Assembly: GCA_014281115.1 (NCBI GenBank)
Contig: JACONQ010000001.1
Location: 434,001-498,000 of the forward strand
Source: Laburnicola sp. R22_1
Taxonomy: Eukaryota > Ascomycota > Dothideomycetes > Pleosporales > Didymosphaeriaceae
Reading direction: 5' to 3'
Length of the DNA: 64,000 nucleotides
The position numbers and the translations under genes are program-made. Positions within the stretch are counted from its first letter, which is position 1, and each line of letters starts with the position of its first letter. Below are positions 1 to 12,070 of the stretch, piece by piece. The notes under the pieces are model-generated. The model was given only the letters and a program-made list of their open reading frames with translations. It was not told the DNA's origin and did no database searches.

Positions 1-158
1 GAGCATTGAGCTGGGTGACATGCTTCATGCGGTCATTGAGGACAGTCACGGCCTGCGTGGGCGGCAGGGCGTCCTGCAACGGTGTCAGCAGCTGTAGCTC
101 GACGGGGCGACTGGCAGCATACCAGCAGGCCTGGGTATTCTTTGCGTTGTAGTTCCAT
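1..158 (-). CDS. Syp1/FCHo-type F-BAR endocytic adaptor, N-terminus only
   Basis: The start of a minus-strand gene that runs off the left edge. ATG is at 156-158. Exon 1 (123-158) encodes 12 residues, an intron at 74-122 (GTATGC donor, CTGAC branch, CAG acceptor) follows, and exon 2 (1-73) continues. The spliced product begins MELQRKEYPGLL and goes on DALPPTQAVTVLNDRMK, which matches the opening of fungal Syp1/FCHo F-BAR domains (EYP..L..LQP.QAV.VLNDRVK..). Family role: membrane-bending adaptor at early endocytic sites and septin/bud neck. Only about 36 residues are visible, so the C-terminal mu-homology domain cannot be checked. The family call rests on motif recall rather than a search. Confidence 0.6.
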
Positions 159-984
159 GGCGGGGTGGCAGAGAGGGGCACGGCGGCCGCGGGGAAGCGA
201 TTCAGCGTGTTTACATAGGATATCTCCCTTGCGGGCTGCCCAAGAGTGTCGCGGAGCTGTGAGGGCGCTCACACCTCACTGCGTTGTCAGGCCGCAGGTG
301 GGTCGCGGGCCACTTGGGGGTTAGCGCGAGATGCGCGCTATGCCCGGGTGGGGTGCGTGAGGCTGGCCTCGACGATCGGCTCAAGCAAAACGCGATATCG
401 TGAAGCCAGAAGGATAGCGTGGGGATGAGTCTGAGTGAGTGAGCAATGTGCTGTGGGACAGCTTCGTGCAACAGGGGCTCGCACGTAACCTTGGCTCGGC
501 GCTGCAGCTAATCATCTTCTGCCTCTATACAGCGAGAGCGAGGCACGAACGAGCACTCACTGAGTCATCGGTGCACATACCGCGAGATCGTCCTCCAACC
601 TCACAAAACAAGACGCCTACCTTCCTGGCCTGTGCAAAGTGAGCTCGCAGTTAGTTGTGCACGCGCAAATGGCGACAGACTGGCATGCAAACTTGGCCTT
701 CTCGACGCGATTGTTGGCCGTCACGAGAATGCAAGTAAGGTCATCACACTCACGGTGTTGCAAGGTGGTAGCTGGTTCGCGTCCTCTCTCCCGGCTCGAT
801 TCCCATACACGTCAGGGCTGGGTTGGGCAGCGCTACAACGTGCATGTGTCGACCCGACCACCGACAACGGCTTTCCCCCATGTTCTCTACCCTACCAGGT
901 GGACAACATTCAGGCTCAGTCGTCGTCTCGATTGACGCATGCCTAACCTGACGACCACCAGCATATCCATGCTTTCTCTAACAG
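159..984. other. Intergenic/5' region between divergent Syp1-like and kinase genes
   Basis: About 0.8 kb with no convincing coding sequence. ORFs here lack family features. The first exon of the downstream kinase, with its start codon, must lie in this stretch or just after it, because the kinase frame is closed by TAA at 979-981 without an ATG. Confidence 0.5.
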
Positions 985-2325
985 CGCTGCAGAACATCCG
1001 CTCATCAAGCATCTGACCCGACGCTTTCCGCAGCCGAAGCACGCCGAGCAGCAACTATTCTGGAGTCTAGCATATTCGACGCCGCTCAATCTACTGTATT
1101 TTTAATATCTGTACCAGAATACAACGTACCGGACTAACCGGAATCTAGGAACACTACGAAAAGCTATGCGAAGAGAAAATAGCAAGCTTTCAGGGCCCTA
1201 CTTTCGAATTTCCAAAAATCGAAGTATAAACTGATGCCCAAATTACGACGTCACCGACTAAGTCAAGGCAGGATGAAGACCATGTTCCTACGCCATCTGG
1301 CATTGACATTGGCGAATACCGGAATGCCATCTACCATCGCGAGGGCCTCTTTTCAGTCGTTTACAAAGCGGCTACGACCAGACACGAGGAATATTTCGCT
1401 ATATCAGACCCAGCAGAGAAGCAGCTAGTCGCACTAAAAGTCACCACACCGTCCATGATGGAGCCGCCTCACGATTCCAGACGAGAAACCCGAATTCTAG
1501 AGCTCGCAGCATCAGACCGTGTAATACCCCTTCTGGAAACTTTCCGTGAAGCTGGATCGAGATTTGTGCTTGTATTTCCGTTCATGCCATTCGATCTAAA
1601 CCGGCTCCTACATGACAAGAGATTGTCCAAACCACAGATCAAGAGCATACTCAAAGACATGTTCTCCGCGTTAGCCTATGTACATGAGCGCGGCATCATC
1701 CACAGGGACGTCAAACCCTCTAATCTCCTGCTCAAATCATTGGACGGACCCGCATATCTATCAGACTTCGGTATCGCCTGGGCTCCCAACACTGTAGGCT
1801 CCGAAGCAGCTGTTGCGAAAATCACCGATGTCGGCACCACCTGCTACAGGCCGCCGGAGCTTCTTTTCGGCCACAAGACCTACGGCTGCGAGCTCGATCT
1901 CTGGGCTGCTGGTTGCACTGTCGCTGAAGCTTTGGTCCCCAACCACCCAACCTTGTTTGATTCCGGAGAGCTGGGGAGCGATCTTGCGCTTATACAGAGC
2001 GTGTTCAGTAAGCTGGGAACGCCTAATTTGACAGTGTGGCCGGTATGAATGCCCAGATTACGGTGCATGCGTGCAATGCTAAGACACTGCAGGAAGCGGC
2101 TGGTTTTCCGGACTGGGGAAAGGTGCAGTTCTACGAGTATCCTCGTCAGCCATGGGATGCTCTGCTACCCGGTACATCCGATGTCGAACAGGATTTGGTC
2201 AGCAAGTTGGTCTGCTACGAGAGTGGTGAGAGGCTGAGTGCCGCTCAGGTGGGTACATGAATGTGGTCTTCTTGCTCGGCATACTAATTTGCTAGGTACT
2301 CGCGCACCCGTACTTTACGCAGTGA
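985..2325 (+). CDS. CDK-like serine/threonine protein kinase (Csk1-like)
   Basis: Spliced exons visible: about 985-1095, 1149-1223, 1272-2042, 2093-2248 and 2296-2325. The introns (1096-1148, 1224-1271, 2043-2092, 2249-2295) have good GT/AG ends and CTAAC/CTAAG branch sites. The true start codon was not found and needs an upstream exon. The kinase domain shows VALKV (Lys codon 1437), IIHRDVKPSN (HRD at 1701-1709), SDFGIAW (DFG at 1764-1772) and a T-loop GTTCYRPPELLFG, and ends with AAQVLAHPYF. The order and motifs resemble CDK-family kinases of the fungal csk1/CAK group. The glycine loop is weak (EGLFSVVYKA in place of GxGxxG). The substrate is not deducible; cell-cycle or RNA-polymerase CDK activation is the family inference. 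Confidence 0.8.
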
Positions 2326-2900
2326 GGGACCATCTTCAGCAGTCTCTGCACGCTAGTACGTAGCATTGCCATGTCTTTTGTTTGTATCTAGAGATGCTAT
2401 TGCGTGGAAACACAAATAACTACAGGTTACATTGTTTCCACTGCGTTAATCCGCTTTTCGTCTGAAAGCCGCGTTGGAATTGATGGCACGGTCCAACATT
2501 CGTTGTCTATTTTACAATGTTTTCCCCTAAATAGCAATAACATGGACATTTTAGAGCAAACATACGTGACGTAGCTGCAGTCCCTTTCTCCTCTACGATG
2601 GTTCGCGTCCCAAAGGGTAAATTAGTGGCGTGGGTGGCGCTAAATTACTTCAGGACTGCGCGACCCAATATGATGCAGGGAACACTACTATTACGCTGGC
2701 CCAGGCACCCTGGAAGCCCATAACATCACTACCACGCAGCACAACAACCACGCCCTTGTTGTGCCGCTCGAGCAAACAATACGACTGCATGCCGTCGCCA
2801 CTCTCGTAGCTGCTGCCGGGCACCAGCTGCATTTAAACACACCCCCCGCCCGATTTCATCCCACCGTCGCCCTCCCGAGGTCAACTCCCACGCAGACACC
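2326..2900. other. Intergenic region
   Basis: Kinase 3' flank and Mo25 promoter. Nothing else recognised. Confidence 0.5.
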
Positions 2901-4252
2901 ATGGCCTTCCTGTTCCGCAAAACACCAAAGTCCCACCCCGAGCTCGTGCGTTCGACCAAGGAGCTGACGGTGCGGCTGAGCGAAGAAGCGAAACCAAATC
3001 CCAAGGTGGCCGACTTAGGATGCAACAATTGTAAGCGCCCGGCTGACGTGCCCTAGGTGGAGGAGGAACTGTCTCGCGATCTCCAGACGATGAAAGTTAG
3101 GCTTCAAGGCACGCCCGGTAGGTTCTCGATCTTTTGCTTGCTCCCTTTTCCTCCCCTCGCTTCGAGAGGACCATGTCACTAACAGCCCGCAGAACAAGAA
3201 GTCACACCAGAATCGGTATTCCAGCTACTCAGCTTCATAATCCAAGAAGACCTGCTGTACCTCCTCGCGAACAATATCCACAAGCTTCCGTTCGAATCGC
3301 GCAAGGACGCCCAGGTCATCTTCTCGACCGCGTTCCGCTATAAGCCTGCCGGAGCGCCAGACCCTCAAGTGCTGCACCATATTATTCAGTACCGACCCGA
3401 GATCATAATAGCGCTGTGTAGAGGTTATGATCGACGAGAGAGCGCGATGCCGTGCGGAGGGGTGCTGCGTGAGGCCCTTAAGTACGACTCTATCGCCGCA
3501 CTACTTCTGTACGACGAGCCGACAATGGATGGGAAGACACGCGATCTCGCGAGCGTGAACCCAGACTTGCCATCTTCGGGAGATGGTGTCTTTTGGAGGT
3601 TCTTCGACTGGATAGACAAGGGCGCCTTTGAAGTGAGCGCGGACGCATTCAACACATTCAGGGTAGGCCAGCTGCAGACAGCGAAACACAGCAGCGGCTA
3701 ATGGGTATATACAGGACATTTTGACGAAACACAAAGGCCTAGTGGCCGGGTACCTGCAAACGAATTTCGACTTGTTCTTCTCAAAGTATAACACGATCTT
3801 GATACAGTCGGAGAGCTACGTCACAAAGCGACAGTCGATCAAGCTGCTGGGCGAGATACTGCTCGATCGGGCCAACTACAACGTCATGACGCAGTATGTG
3901 GATTCGGGAGAGCATCTCAAGATCATCATGAAGCTGCTGCGGGACGACCGGCGGATGATCAACTACGAAGGGTTCCACGTCTTCAAGGTAGGCTCCGTAC
4001 ACCCGACTTTGCGATACAGGGTTATACTAAGGCTTGCAGGTGTTTGTTGCTAACCCCAACAAGTCTCTCGCCGTACAACGCATTCTGATTAGCAACCGCG
4101 ACAAGTTGTTACGGTTCTTGCCAAGCTTCCTCGAGGACCGCACAGAGGACGAGCAGTTCATCGACGAGAAGAGCTTCTTGATCAGGCAGATAGAACAGCT
4201 TCCACCTGTGCCTGCTGCTGCTGCTGCTGCTCCTGTCTCATCGGCTGCATAA
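2901..4252 (+). CDS. hym1: Mo25/Hym1 family scaffold protein
   Basis: Five exons: 2901-3005, 3057-3117, 3193-3662, 3715-3987 and 4040-4252, giving 373 aa. The protein begins MAFLFRKTPKSHPELVRSTK and carries family landmarks STKELTVRLSEE, VLHHIIQYRPEI, TFRDILTKHKGLVA, YVTKRQSIKLLGEILLDR and FHVFKVFVANPNK, which are diagnostic of the Mo25/Hym1 armadillo-like helical family. In fungi this protein activates GCK-type kinases in the RAM/MOR (Kic1-Cbk1) network controlling polarity, septation and Ace2-type transcription. Length is normal. The C-terminus carries a short poly-Ala run from a CTG repeat. All splice phases close, and the ATG context is good. Confidence 0.96.
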
Positions 4253-4798
4253 ATTTCCTTGGCGTCGTGTTGATATCCTTGTTTGTTTGTTTGGCTCTGC
4301 ATATGGATGGAGTTTGGTTTATGCTGTCGGATTGCCTTAGCCGATCGAGTTGTCTGGAGCTGCGGGCGTTCTAGGCTCGGTGTAGAAGTAGTTGTGTTTT
4401 ACGAGACATGGCCGTAGACGGTGTAGGAATGATCAGTTGACTGCCATTGCTTTCCCCGCCATGTAAAAGTTGCGCTCGAGGCTGTTAGGGCTGGTATTCA
4501 GGCACGCGACCACGCATCGGCACTGCATCTGCCAAGCTGCGGCTAGGTCCCTGGGGGCTGAAAGCGTGTTACAGGCCGCAGCCAGGGGCATTCCGACGAC
4601 GTCTGCTGCACCCACGCTGAGACGGCCACTGCAGCTGCATTCTCCAATTCTCCAGTCTTTTTGCTTGACGACGGCGAATCCCTGCGATGAGCATTCATCC
4701 CGGGCGTCGAGCTCCTGCCCGGGTGTACCTCTTGCCAGCTGATCCCCACCGCGCTAGCCAAGAAACTAATCCGTCACTGGACTGGCTTGTGATCGACC
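4253..4798. other. Intergenic region
   Basis: Mo25 3' flank and promoter of the next gene. Nothing else recognised. Confidence 0.5.
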
Positions 4799-6715
4799 AT
4801 GACCGCGGAGTCGGTGGAGCGCTGGCTCGAGCAGCACGCTTCAAAACCACCTGCAGCCCCCGACACGCTGCTGCATCCCGCCGATGAGTTTCCGCTCGCT
4901 ACCTTCTCCAACCCTCCCTCGTCCACCGCCTCTGAAGTCGACTGGGACGAAGACGCCGACCGCGTCCCTCGCCACGTAGCGTCCCTGGTCCACCCCCCGA
5001 CCCCCAGGATTATGGACGACCAGGCGACTGCGAACAACGCCCGCCGACGCTCCTCCTCGCTCGCTGGCGCCTCTGCGCCCTCTCAGAAGCTACCACGCAA
5101 ACACAGACGGCAGAAGTCCGACCACATCCTCGAAGAAGGGGAGGACAGGCTGTCCGACAGCGGACACTCGGATTCCTCAGCGAGGACCGACAGCGACGAC
5201 CTTGAGTTGGACAGCATGAGCGGAGAGGGCCTCGAAGACGACGAGGAGACGGGCCTCACCGGGCGAGACCGGCGGCGGAGACGGCGCAGGAAGCGGCGGA
5301 ATACACTGCTCGACCAGCGCATCGTCCCACAGGAGGTCAAATTCACAAAGGCGGAAGAAAAGATTGCCAACCAGACCATGCTACACTCGATGCTGATAAA
5401 CGCTGCGTTAATTGGGCTATGGTGAGCTTTCGAGCCAGTCTCTAGCATCGAGACGCTAATTGCTTCAGGTACTTCTTCTCCATTTCAATCTCGGTATACA
5501 ACAAGTGGATGTTCAAGGAGCAACAAGGGGACGGCGAGGCACAGAACATCTTCCCCTTTCCGCTCTTTACGACATGTCTGCATATGCTAGTCCAATTCTC
5601 GCTTGCCTCGCTGGTTCTGTTCATGATACCCTCTTTACGACCCCGACACGATGCCCTTAATCCTCACGCATCTGGCACACGCGACGAGCCGGTCGATCCG
5701 AAGAAACCGCTCATGACCAAATGGTTCTACCTGACGCGCATTGGTCCCTGCGGAGCGGCGACCGGCATGGATATTGGACTGGGCAACATGAGCCTGAAAT
5801 TCATTACCCTGACCTTTTACAGTGAGTTGTAATGCCACGCCGCGTCTTTCCATGTGCTAATCAGATGCCTCAGCCATGTGCAAATCATCTGCGCTCGGTT
5901 TTGTGTTACTTTTCGCTTTCCTCTTCGGTCTAGAGCAGCTGTCGGTGCGGCTTGTTATTATTATTGCAGTCATGACCTTGGGTGTGATCATGATGGTCGC
6001 CGGTGAAACTGCTTTTCACACCCTCGGCTTCATCCTCGTCATGTCGGCCGCCTGCTCCTCCGGTTTTCGCTGGTCCCTCACCCAGATCCTCCTACTTCGC
6101 AACCCTGCCACTGCGAATCCGTTCTCCTCGATATTCTTTTTGGCTCCAGTTATGTTTCTGAGTTTGGTCGTTCTAGCAATACCCGTTGAAGGATTTTCGG
6201 CCCTCATGGAGGGTCTTTCAAGATTATTCGAGATCAAAGGCACCCTTCTTGGAATCGGCATCCTGTTGTTTCCGGGGTGTTTGGCCTTTCTTATGACGGC
6301 ATCTGAGTTCGCTCTACTGAAGCGGACCAGCGTCGTTACCCTGAGCATCTGCGGTATCTTCAAAGAAGTCGTGACCATTACCACCGCAAACCTCGTTTTC
6401 CACGACCTTCTCACACCAATCAACTTGACTGGTCTAGTCATTACCATTTGCAGCATTGCAGCATACAACTACTTCAAGATTCAGAAGATGAGGAGCGATG
6501 CGAGGTTGAACGCGCACCTTGCGGCACAGGACCTTTATGCGCCGGTCAACTCGCAGGATCCGGACTTAGCTAGGGGCACTCAGCCTGCTGCTGGAGTCAG
6601 CGGCGGCCTGATGCGCAACAGCCTCAGCCTAGCGCCTGGCGCCAGACCAGAAAGAGTGGTTGTAGACAGCCCTTCGCGGTCGTCGCCGGTCAAACGACCA
6701 GAAGATTTGGAGTAG
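4799..6715 (+). CDS. Triose-phosphate/nucleotide-sugar transporter family (TPT/DMT) membrane protein
   Basis: Three exons (4799-5421, 5469-5821, 5874-6715) give 605 aa. Residues 1 to about 200 form a long cytosolic, acidic and Arg-rich low-complexity tail (KHRRQKSDHILEEGEDRLSD, then a run of Arg). From about residue 208 there are roughly ten hydrophobic helices beginning WYFFSISISVYNKWMF, then TRIGPCGAATGMDIGLGNMS, ending AYNYFKIQKMRSD and a polar tail. This is the layout of SLC35C/E-like fungal DUF250 transporters of the Golgi/ER. The substrate (nucleotide-sugar or phosphorylated compound) cannot be read from sequence. Intron phases are consistent. Confidence 0.88.
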
Positions 6716-7343
6716 ATTCGCTGGCGTCTGGCTTGTTTTACCGTTGAAAGAGAAGCAGCGCATGTACAATTTTGGCTCGTTTTCCTGTAGCATATGTAGC
6801 ATATTTGGCGTTTGTGTGGGTTTTTAAACGCTCTGATATACCTCGGTGCGACGTAATGTCCGGCCGATATTTATTTTTGCCTGGGATATGAAGGCAAACT
6901 ACTATGTTCAAATGCTTTAGTGGGTGAATCCTTTTGGGGGGGGTTGGCCGGTGATAGATCTGGGTCCGAGGGTTTGTACTTGGTGCAATGGTGTCTGTGT
7001 AGGTTTATGAAGCGTGGTTTTTTTTATAATGTTGATAGTATCGCAAGCTTCTTCAAGATATTCTGTGAAGCAAGATTTCGAAGCCCATTCACAGACGTGG
7101 AGGATTCTCCAGAGTCTGCGACCCTCGTGTTCTGGAAGCCTGACTCCCGGGCAGCTCATTACCACCCGCCCCACCCCCATTGGTTCGCCGCCCCGCTTGC
7201 GCTTTGGACTAGGGTTCATTTCGTCATCGACACCCAAGCTCCGCATTACCAACCAGGCTGCGTTCAAGCGCTCAACCACCCCCTCTTTCCTTCAATAGCT
7301 GGATCCTACTGTTGTGTGCTTCAATATACCCCAGGACGAAAGA
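6716..7343. other. Intergenic region
   Basis: Convergent spacing is absent because both neighbours are on the plus strand. Contains short poly-G and poly-T runs near 6938 and 7018. Nothing else recognised. Confidence 0.5.
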
Positions 7344-8321
7344 ATGGCTTCCGCTACGGGGATTCCGCAGAATGTAAATCAGGCGATGGGCGTGGGGGAA
7401 GATGAACCGCTCCTTGGGAGGAGAGGGGATGCAGCGCAGGTGGAGGGTGACGGGATTTGGAAGAATCTTTGGCTGGGTGAGTAGAAGAGGAGATAGTGGT
7501 GTGTGCATGCGAGGGCTAACGAAGGTGAATAGGCACTGCTCCGTTCGCCCAGGCTGGGATTTGGATTGTGAGTGCTGTCGAAGGCTGAGAGCTGGACGAA
7601 GACTGATTATGAACAGCTTGCTGCTATTGTATGGGGAGCTATTTTCTCTCATAAGCTTATTTTCTTTTCGGCGCATCCAGTGAGTGCTTCCTTCGGGTAT
7701 TGGAATAATCCGATGAGCGATGCTAATCCGTCTTGTAGTTGCTCAACTCCGTATGCACCCCACTCAGCATCAATCCCATCCCTACTTCGTACTCATAGTA
7801 TACAGGCCGGTCTCCTCCTCGTCACCCAAGCCGCACTCATCCTCCAACCCACACACACCTCCGCCCAAAAGCGCGCCGGTACAACCGCGCACTTCCTCTT
7901 CCACCTCGTCGGCCTCTCCAGCCTCCTCTCCGGCCTCATAATCATCGAAATCAACAAAGCCGGCCCCGGCCACGAGCACTTCGCCTCCCCGCACGCCATC
8001 CTCGGCCTCATCTTCTACCTCTCCATCCTCCTCCAAGCCCTCGTCGGCTTCACGCAGTACTACACGCCCAATCTCTATGGCGGCGTGGACAAGGCAAAAG
8101 CCGTGTACAAGTACCACCGCGCGGCCGGGTATGTGATTGCGACGGTGGGGCTGGCGACGGTGTGCGCGGCCACGTGGACGGATTATAGTTTGAATGTGGC
8201 GCATGTTCCGCATTGGGCGGTTATTGTGGCGAGTGTGTTGGTGTTGGTGGGGGTGGTGCCGAGGATTAAGTTGCAGAAGTTGGGGTTTAAGAAGGTGTAT
8301 CAGGAGACGGTGGGGTCGTAG
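7344..8321 (+). CDS. Cytochrome b561-domain transmembrane protein
   Basis: Five exons (7344-7476, 7533-7567, 7617-7679, 7739-7750, 7806-8321) give 252 aa. About five to six membrane helices. Candidate haem-ligand histidines lie in FFSAHPLLNS (split over a 12-nt exon), TTAHFLFHLVG, FASPHAILG and YKYHRAAGYV, the spacing expected of the eukaryotic cytochrome b561/ferric reductase family. The N-terminus carries a dileucine-like EDEPLLGRR motif, often seen in vacuolar/endosomal proteins. Likely trans-membrane electron transfer, for example ascorbate-linked or iron reduction; the donor is unknown. The exon of only 4 codons is supported because it restores the conserved HPLLNS motif in frame. Confidence 0.85.
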
Positions 8322-9491
8322 GTGGAGGATTCGAGGGTTTGGGTACGCTGGCTGGGGTGTCGAATGTTTTCTTGCCTTGGGGGGGAAGGGGTACTCGCGC
8401 GGCGAGGTATTATCGTTTCGAACGATACGACAGAATGGTCGGGTTCATAATTAGGGGAATGGCTTGCATTGCAGAGCTTGTTGTTAGGTATAAGGCGATG
8501 GACGGTGCATTTTCGGCGTTTATGGACTTCCCCATTCATTTTCTGTCTAGCCAGCTCTTGGAGCAACTAGTATTATGGCGGCCACATGTTCATGTATCGC
8601 TGGATTTTTGACCCGAGTTCTCTAGCCACCTAATACTATGTCAACAGGAACGGGGATGGGCATGGGATGAGTGTCTTGGTAGTTCATTTGTTGAACGCTT
8701 TTGTGTACAGGAAGAGCATCATTATGTGCGCAACAAATGGGCACGGTAATATCAATAGGCACTGTAGTCGAGAGCAGTAGTGGTCCAGGCCGCGAAAGCT
8801 GATAAAAGTGCATTGTTTGGTGGATACCCCGGTTGTGGCGCCGCTCGCGCCCGCATCGGGCTTACACCAATGAAAGCTTCGCAACCTACTCAATCATCAA
8901 ACCCAGCATCCTACATCTACGAGTAAAAAATCGTTTACGACGTATTCAGGGTCAAATCGGGGTGCTGGTCATCCTACCAGCGCGTCAGTTCGCTCATCCA
9001 CCATGTCAGACCTGTAGTGGTTGCAGGCTGACTTCCCACCTTCCCAACCGTTGCCTTCGACCCCTGTCAGTGCCCAAGGTGTGCATTCGGACATCACCAC
9101 ATGGCTGGCCTCATGCTCCGCTCTCATGCGCCACGATAACAGTGTTCTGGATAAGGATGTTGGCTCTCGGGATTGTCCGGGCTGCCTGTTTTGGCCAATC
9201 CAATGGTTTTTGGATAATTGAGTCCTGGTGTGGTTTTGATCAGCGGACTATGCATATGCCCAGGTGGTTGGGAGAGGCACAAGGCTGTTGTTTTAACGAA
9301 CTGCAGCACCCGTTCAGCTGAATGGGGCATGAGACGGGTTGTTGCCTTTGGTTTCGTGCTGTAGCTGTAGCCGTCTTGTTGCTCACTTCCGTCGCTTTTC
9401 GACTACAGCGACTACAACGACTACAGCGACCGTCCTTGCACATCGACATCTTTATCGGTCTTTGTCGGGATCTTTAACACGCCTTGCTAAG
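8322..9491. other. Intergenic region (1.2 kb)
   Basis: No gene recognised. An imperfect 9-bp tandem (CGACTACAG-like, about 4 units) lies at about 9402-9433. Confidence 0.5.
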
Positions 9492-11502
9492 ATGTGCTGG
9501 GGACGATCGAGCTTCTGCGCGCTGAGCTTAACATTCATAAGCATTCTCACAATGTAAGAACCTCGCAATAGGCGTGCAACGATATCTAGATCTACCACCG
9601 CACTTGATCCACGCGCCCTTGACACCTACGACTATGTGGCAGTTGGCTCAGGGCCAGGCGGCGGTCCAATAAGCGCTCGCCTCGCACTCGCAGGACACCG
9701 CGTTCTCCTCATCGAAGCTGGAGACGACCAAGGCGCGAACCTCCGCTATCAGATTCCCGCTCTGCATGCGCAGTCTACCGAGGAGCCTGGCATGCGCTGG
9801 GACTACTACGTTAACCACTGCTCGGGTTTGGAACGACAGAAGAAAGTTTCCAAGATGACGTGGCGCACTCCCTCCAGAGAGCTTTTTGTAGGTCCAAATG
9901 GTACTGGTGAACCACCCGCTGGGAGCGAGCCGTTGGGTATATTGTATCCGCGAGCTGGGACGCTTGGAGGCTGCAGCGCTCATAATGACCTGATTACGGT
10001 GTGGTATTGCATCACTGACTAGCGATTCATCCTGGGCTGCAGACAATATGCGGAAGTACTTTGTCAGGCTTGAGCGAAGCAGATATCTACCTAGTGGAAT
10101 CATTGGCCATGGGTTTAGCGAGTGGTTGACGACGATGGTTACGGATCTCACTCTGGTGGTGCAGGACTTTAAGCTGTTATCCTTGGTGCTTGATGCAGGG
10201 ACTGCCATGGGTAAGAATATCTTTCTCGGGACGATTTCTACGGTTACTAGGCTTGCAAAGGTCCTCTTGCGCGATATCAATGCCGATTCGCCGGGTCGAG
10301 ACGCAACTGAAGGCCTGTATCAAGTTCCCCTCACAATGGACGGATATCAACGCATCGGCACCCGAGAGTTCATCCTCAACACATCTAACGCCAAAAACGC
10401 GGAGGGCAGCCGGAAGTACCACCTCGATATCCTACTGAACACATTAGCAACCAACGTGCGCTTCGACACCAGCTCCACGCCCCCGAAAGCAACCGGCATC
10501 GACTTCCTCTCAGGACAAAGTCTCTACCAAGCAGACCCACGCCATTCTCGCAGTACCAGCAGTACTCTAGGCCATGTAAATGCCACCCGCGAAGTCATCC
10601 TCGCCGCCGGCACCTTCAACACACCCCAACTCCTCAAACTCTCGGGCATCGGCCCCGCCGCCGAACTAAAAACGCACAACATCCCCCTCCTCGTCGACTC
10701 CCCGGGCGTCGGCACCAACCTCCAAGACCGCTATGAAGCCGTCATAGGCAGCCGCACCGCCTCTGACTTCGCCCTCACCAAAGCCTGCACCTTCCTCCAC
10801 CGCTCCCCAGACCCTTGCTACGACAAGTGGAAGAACAACAAAGTCTTCAAAGGCGTCTACGGCTCCAACGGCCTCGCAATAGGCATCGTCAAGAAGTCCT
10901 CCGTCGCAGCCAAAAACCCCGACCTCTTCATCGCCGGCGCCCCAGCCTTCTTCACGGGCTATTACCCGGGCTACTGGAACGTCTCGCTCGCCGATAAAAA
11001 GCACTGGGTGTGGATCATGCTCAAAGCGAACACGCGCAACAACGCCAGAGCCGTGATGTTGAAATCGCCTAACCCGCGCGACACCCCCGTCATCGAATTC
11101 AACAGCTTCGACACGGGCGTTACCGCCGATGCCGCGGATGAAAAAGACTTGCACGCGCTATACGAAGGCTTGCAGTTCGGGCGGAAGATCTTCGATGCGG
11201 TTGTCCCGCTCGATGGCGCGTTCGAGGAGGTGTGGCCTGGCAAGACGACGGAGGGCGAGGCCGCGATGAAGGATTGCATTAGGAGGGAGGCGTGGGGGCA
11301 TCATGCGTTTTGTACGGCGAGGATTGGGGGGAAAGAGGATGAGGGCGCGGTATTAGATGCGAGGTTTAGGGTTAGAGGGGTTGAGAGGCTAAGGGTCGTG
11401 GATGCGAGTGTTTTTCCGAGGATTCCGGGGTTTTATATTGCGGTGCCGGTTTATATGGTGGCGGAGAAGGCGGTGGAGGCGGTTTTGGAGGATGCGGTGT
11501 AG
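9492..11502 (+). CDS. Secreted GMC-family FAD oxidoreductase, apparently frameshifted
   Basis: A signal-peptide-like first exon (ATG 9492, SSFCALSLTFISIL) leads, through a doubtful 36-nt intron (9554-9589), to the FAD-binding segment DYVAVGSGPGGGP, then ARLALAGHRVLLIEAGDD and LYPRAGTLGGCSAHNDLITV up to about 9998. The frame TVW.. hits TAG at 10020. The conserved continuation IASLTSDSSWAADNMRKYFV resumes in another frame from 10006 and stays open to 11502, including REVILAAGTFNTPQLLKLSG, VGTNLQDRYE and the catalytic-His region REAWGHHAFCTARIGG. No GT-AG intron of normal length joins the two frames. Comparison with family members suggests that about six residues plus a non-multiple of three are missing. 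Either a recent pseudogene or a sequence error. Confidence 0.75.
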
Positions 11503-12070
11503 GGTTGTGGGTGAGATGGGGTGAGGGGGGTTGGAAGCGGTATTGGTGTGGTTTGAGTGGAATCGTCTTCTAGGATTTCGACAATGATTATTGTACGGAT
11601 TAACTATGTTTCTGGACGTCAGCAGGTCGTCTACGAGGATCGAGAAAGAACCTCACGTTCTTGATGACGGGAGGTAATGATGCTAGTATGTGTGTGGAAC
11701 GCAGTATTGCAACAGTGGCAAACATGAAGTGCTAAAATAAAGATTAATCCAAGTCCATTTCCCGAGATCCGCCTATCATACCTAAATCTACGCTCTTTTA
11801 GGCGCGGAGATCAGGTGGCCCTCTATTTATGATGCTTTTAATATGCGGCTCTAATCTATCCACCGGGGCAACATGACTGCGTTTCCGATACATGAAGCCT
11901 ACGCGATCAGCCATACAACCCAATACCCCACAAACTGCCAACGGGAAATCAAAGCTTAATCAAAGCTTAATCACGCACTTCTCCCCAGGCCTACAAATAC
12001 ACCAACCCACCCTCTCCACAACCGTTCTTCTCTCACCCGTGCCGTCCAAGTACCGTCGCACTCAGCAACC
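11503..12070. other. Intergenic region
   Basis: Promoter of the Cip1-like gene. Nothing else recognised. Confidence 0.5.

Noticed and set aside
632..946. 104-codon ORF upstream of the kinase
   Set aside because: Composition unlike a protein and does not splice in phase into the kinase exon.
9554..9571. 18-nt intron in the GMC gene
   Set aside because: Too short to splice; even the alternative of 36 nt is doubtful.
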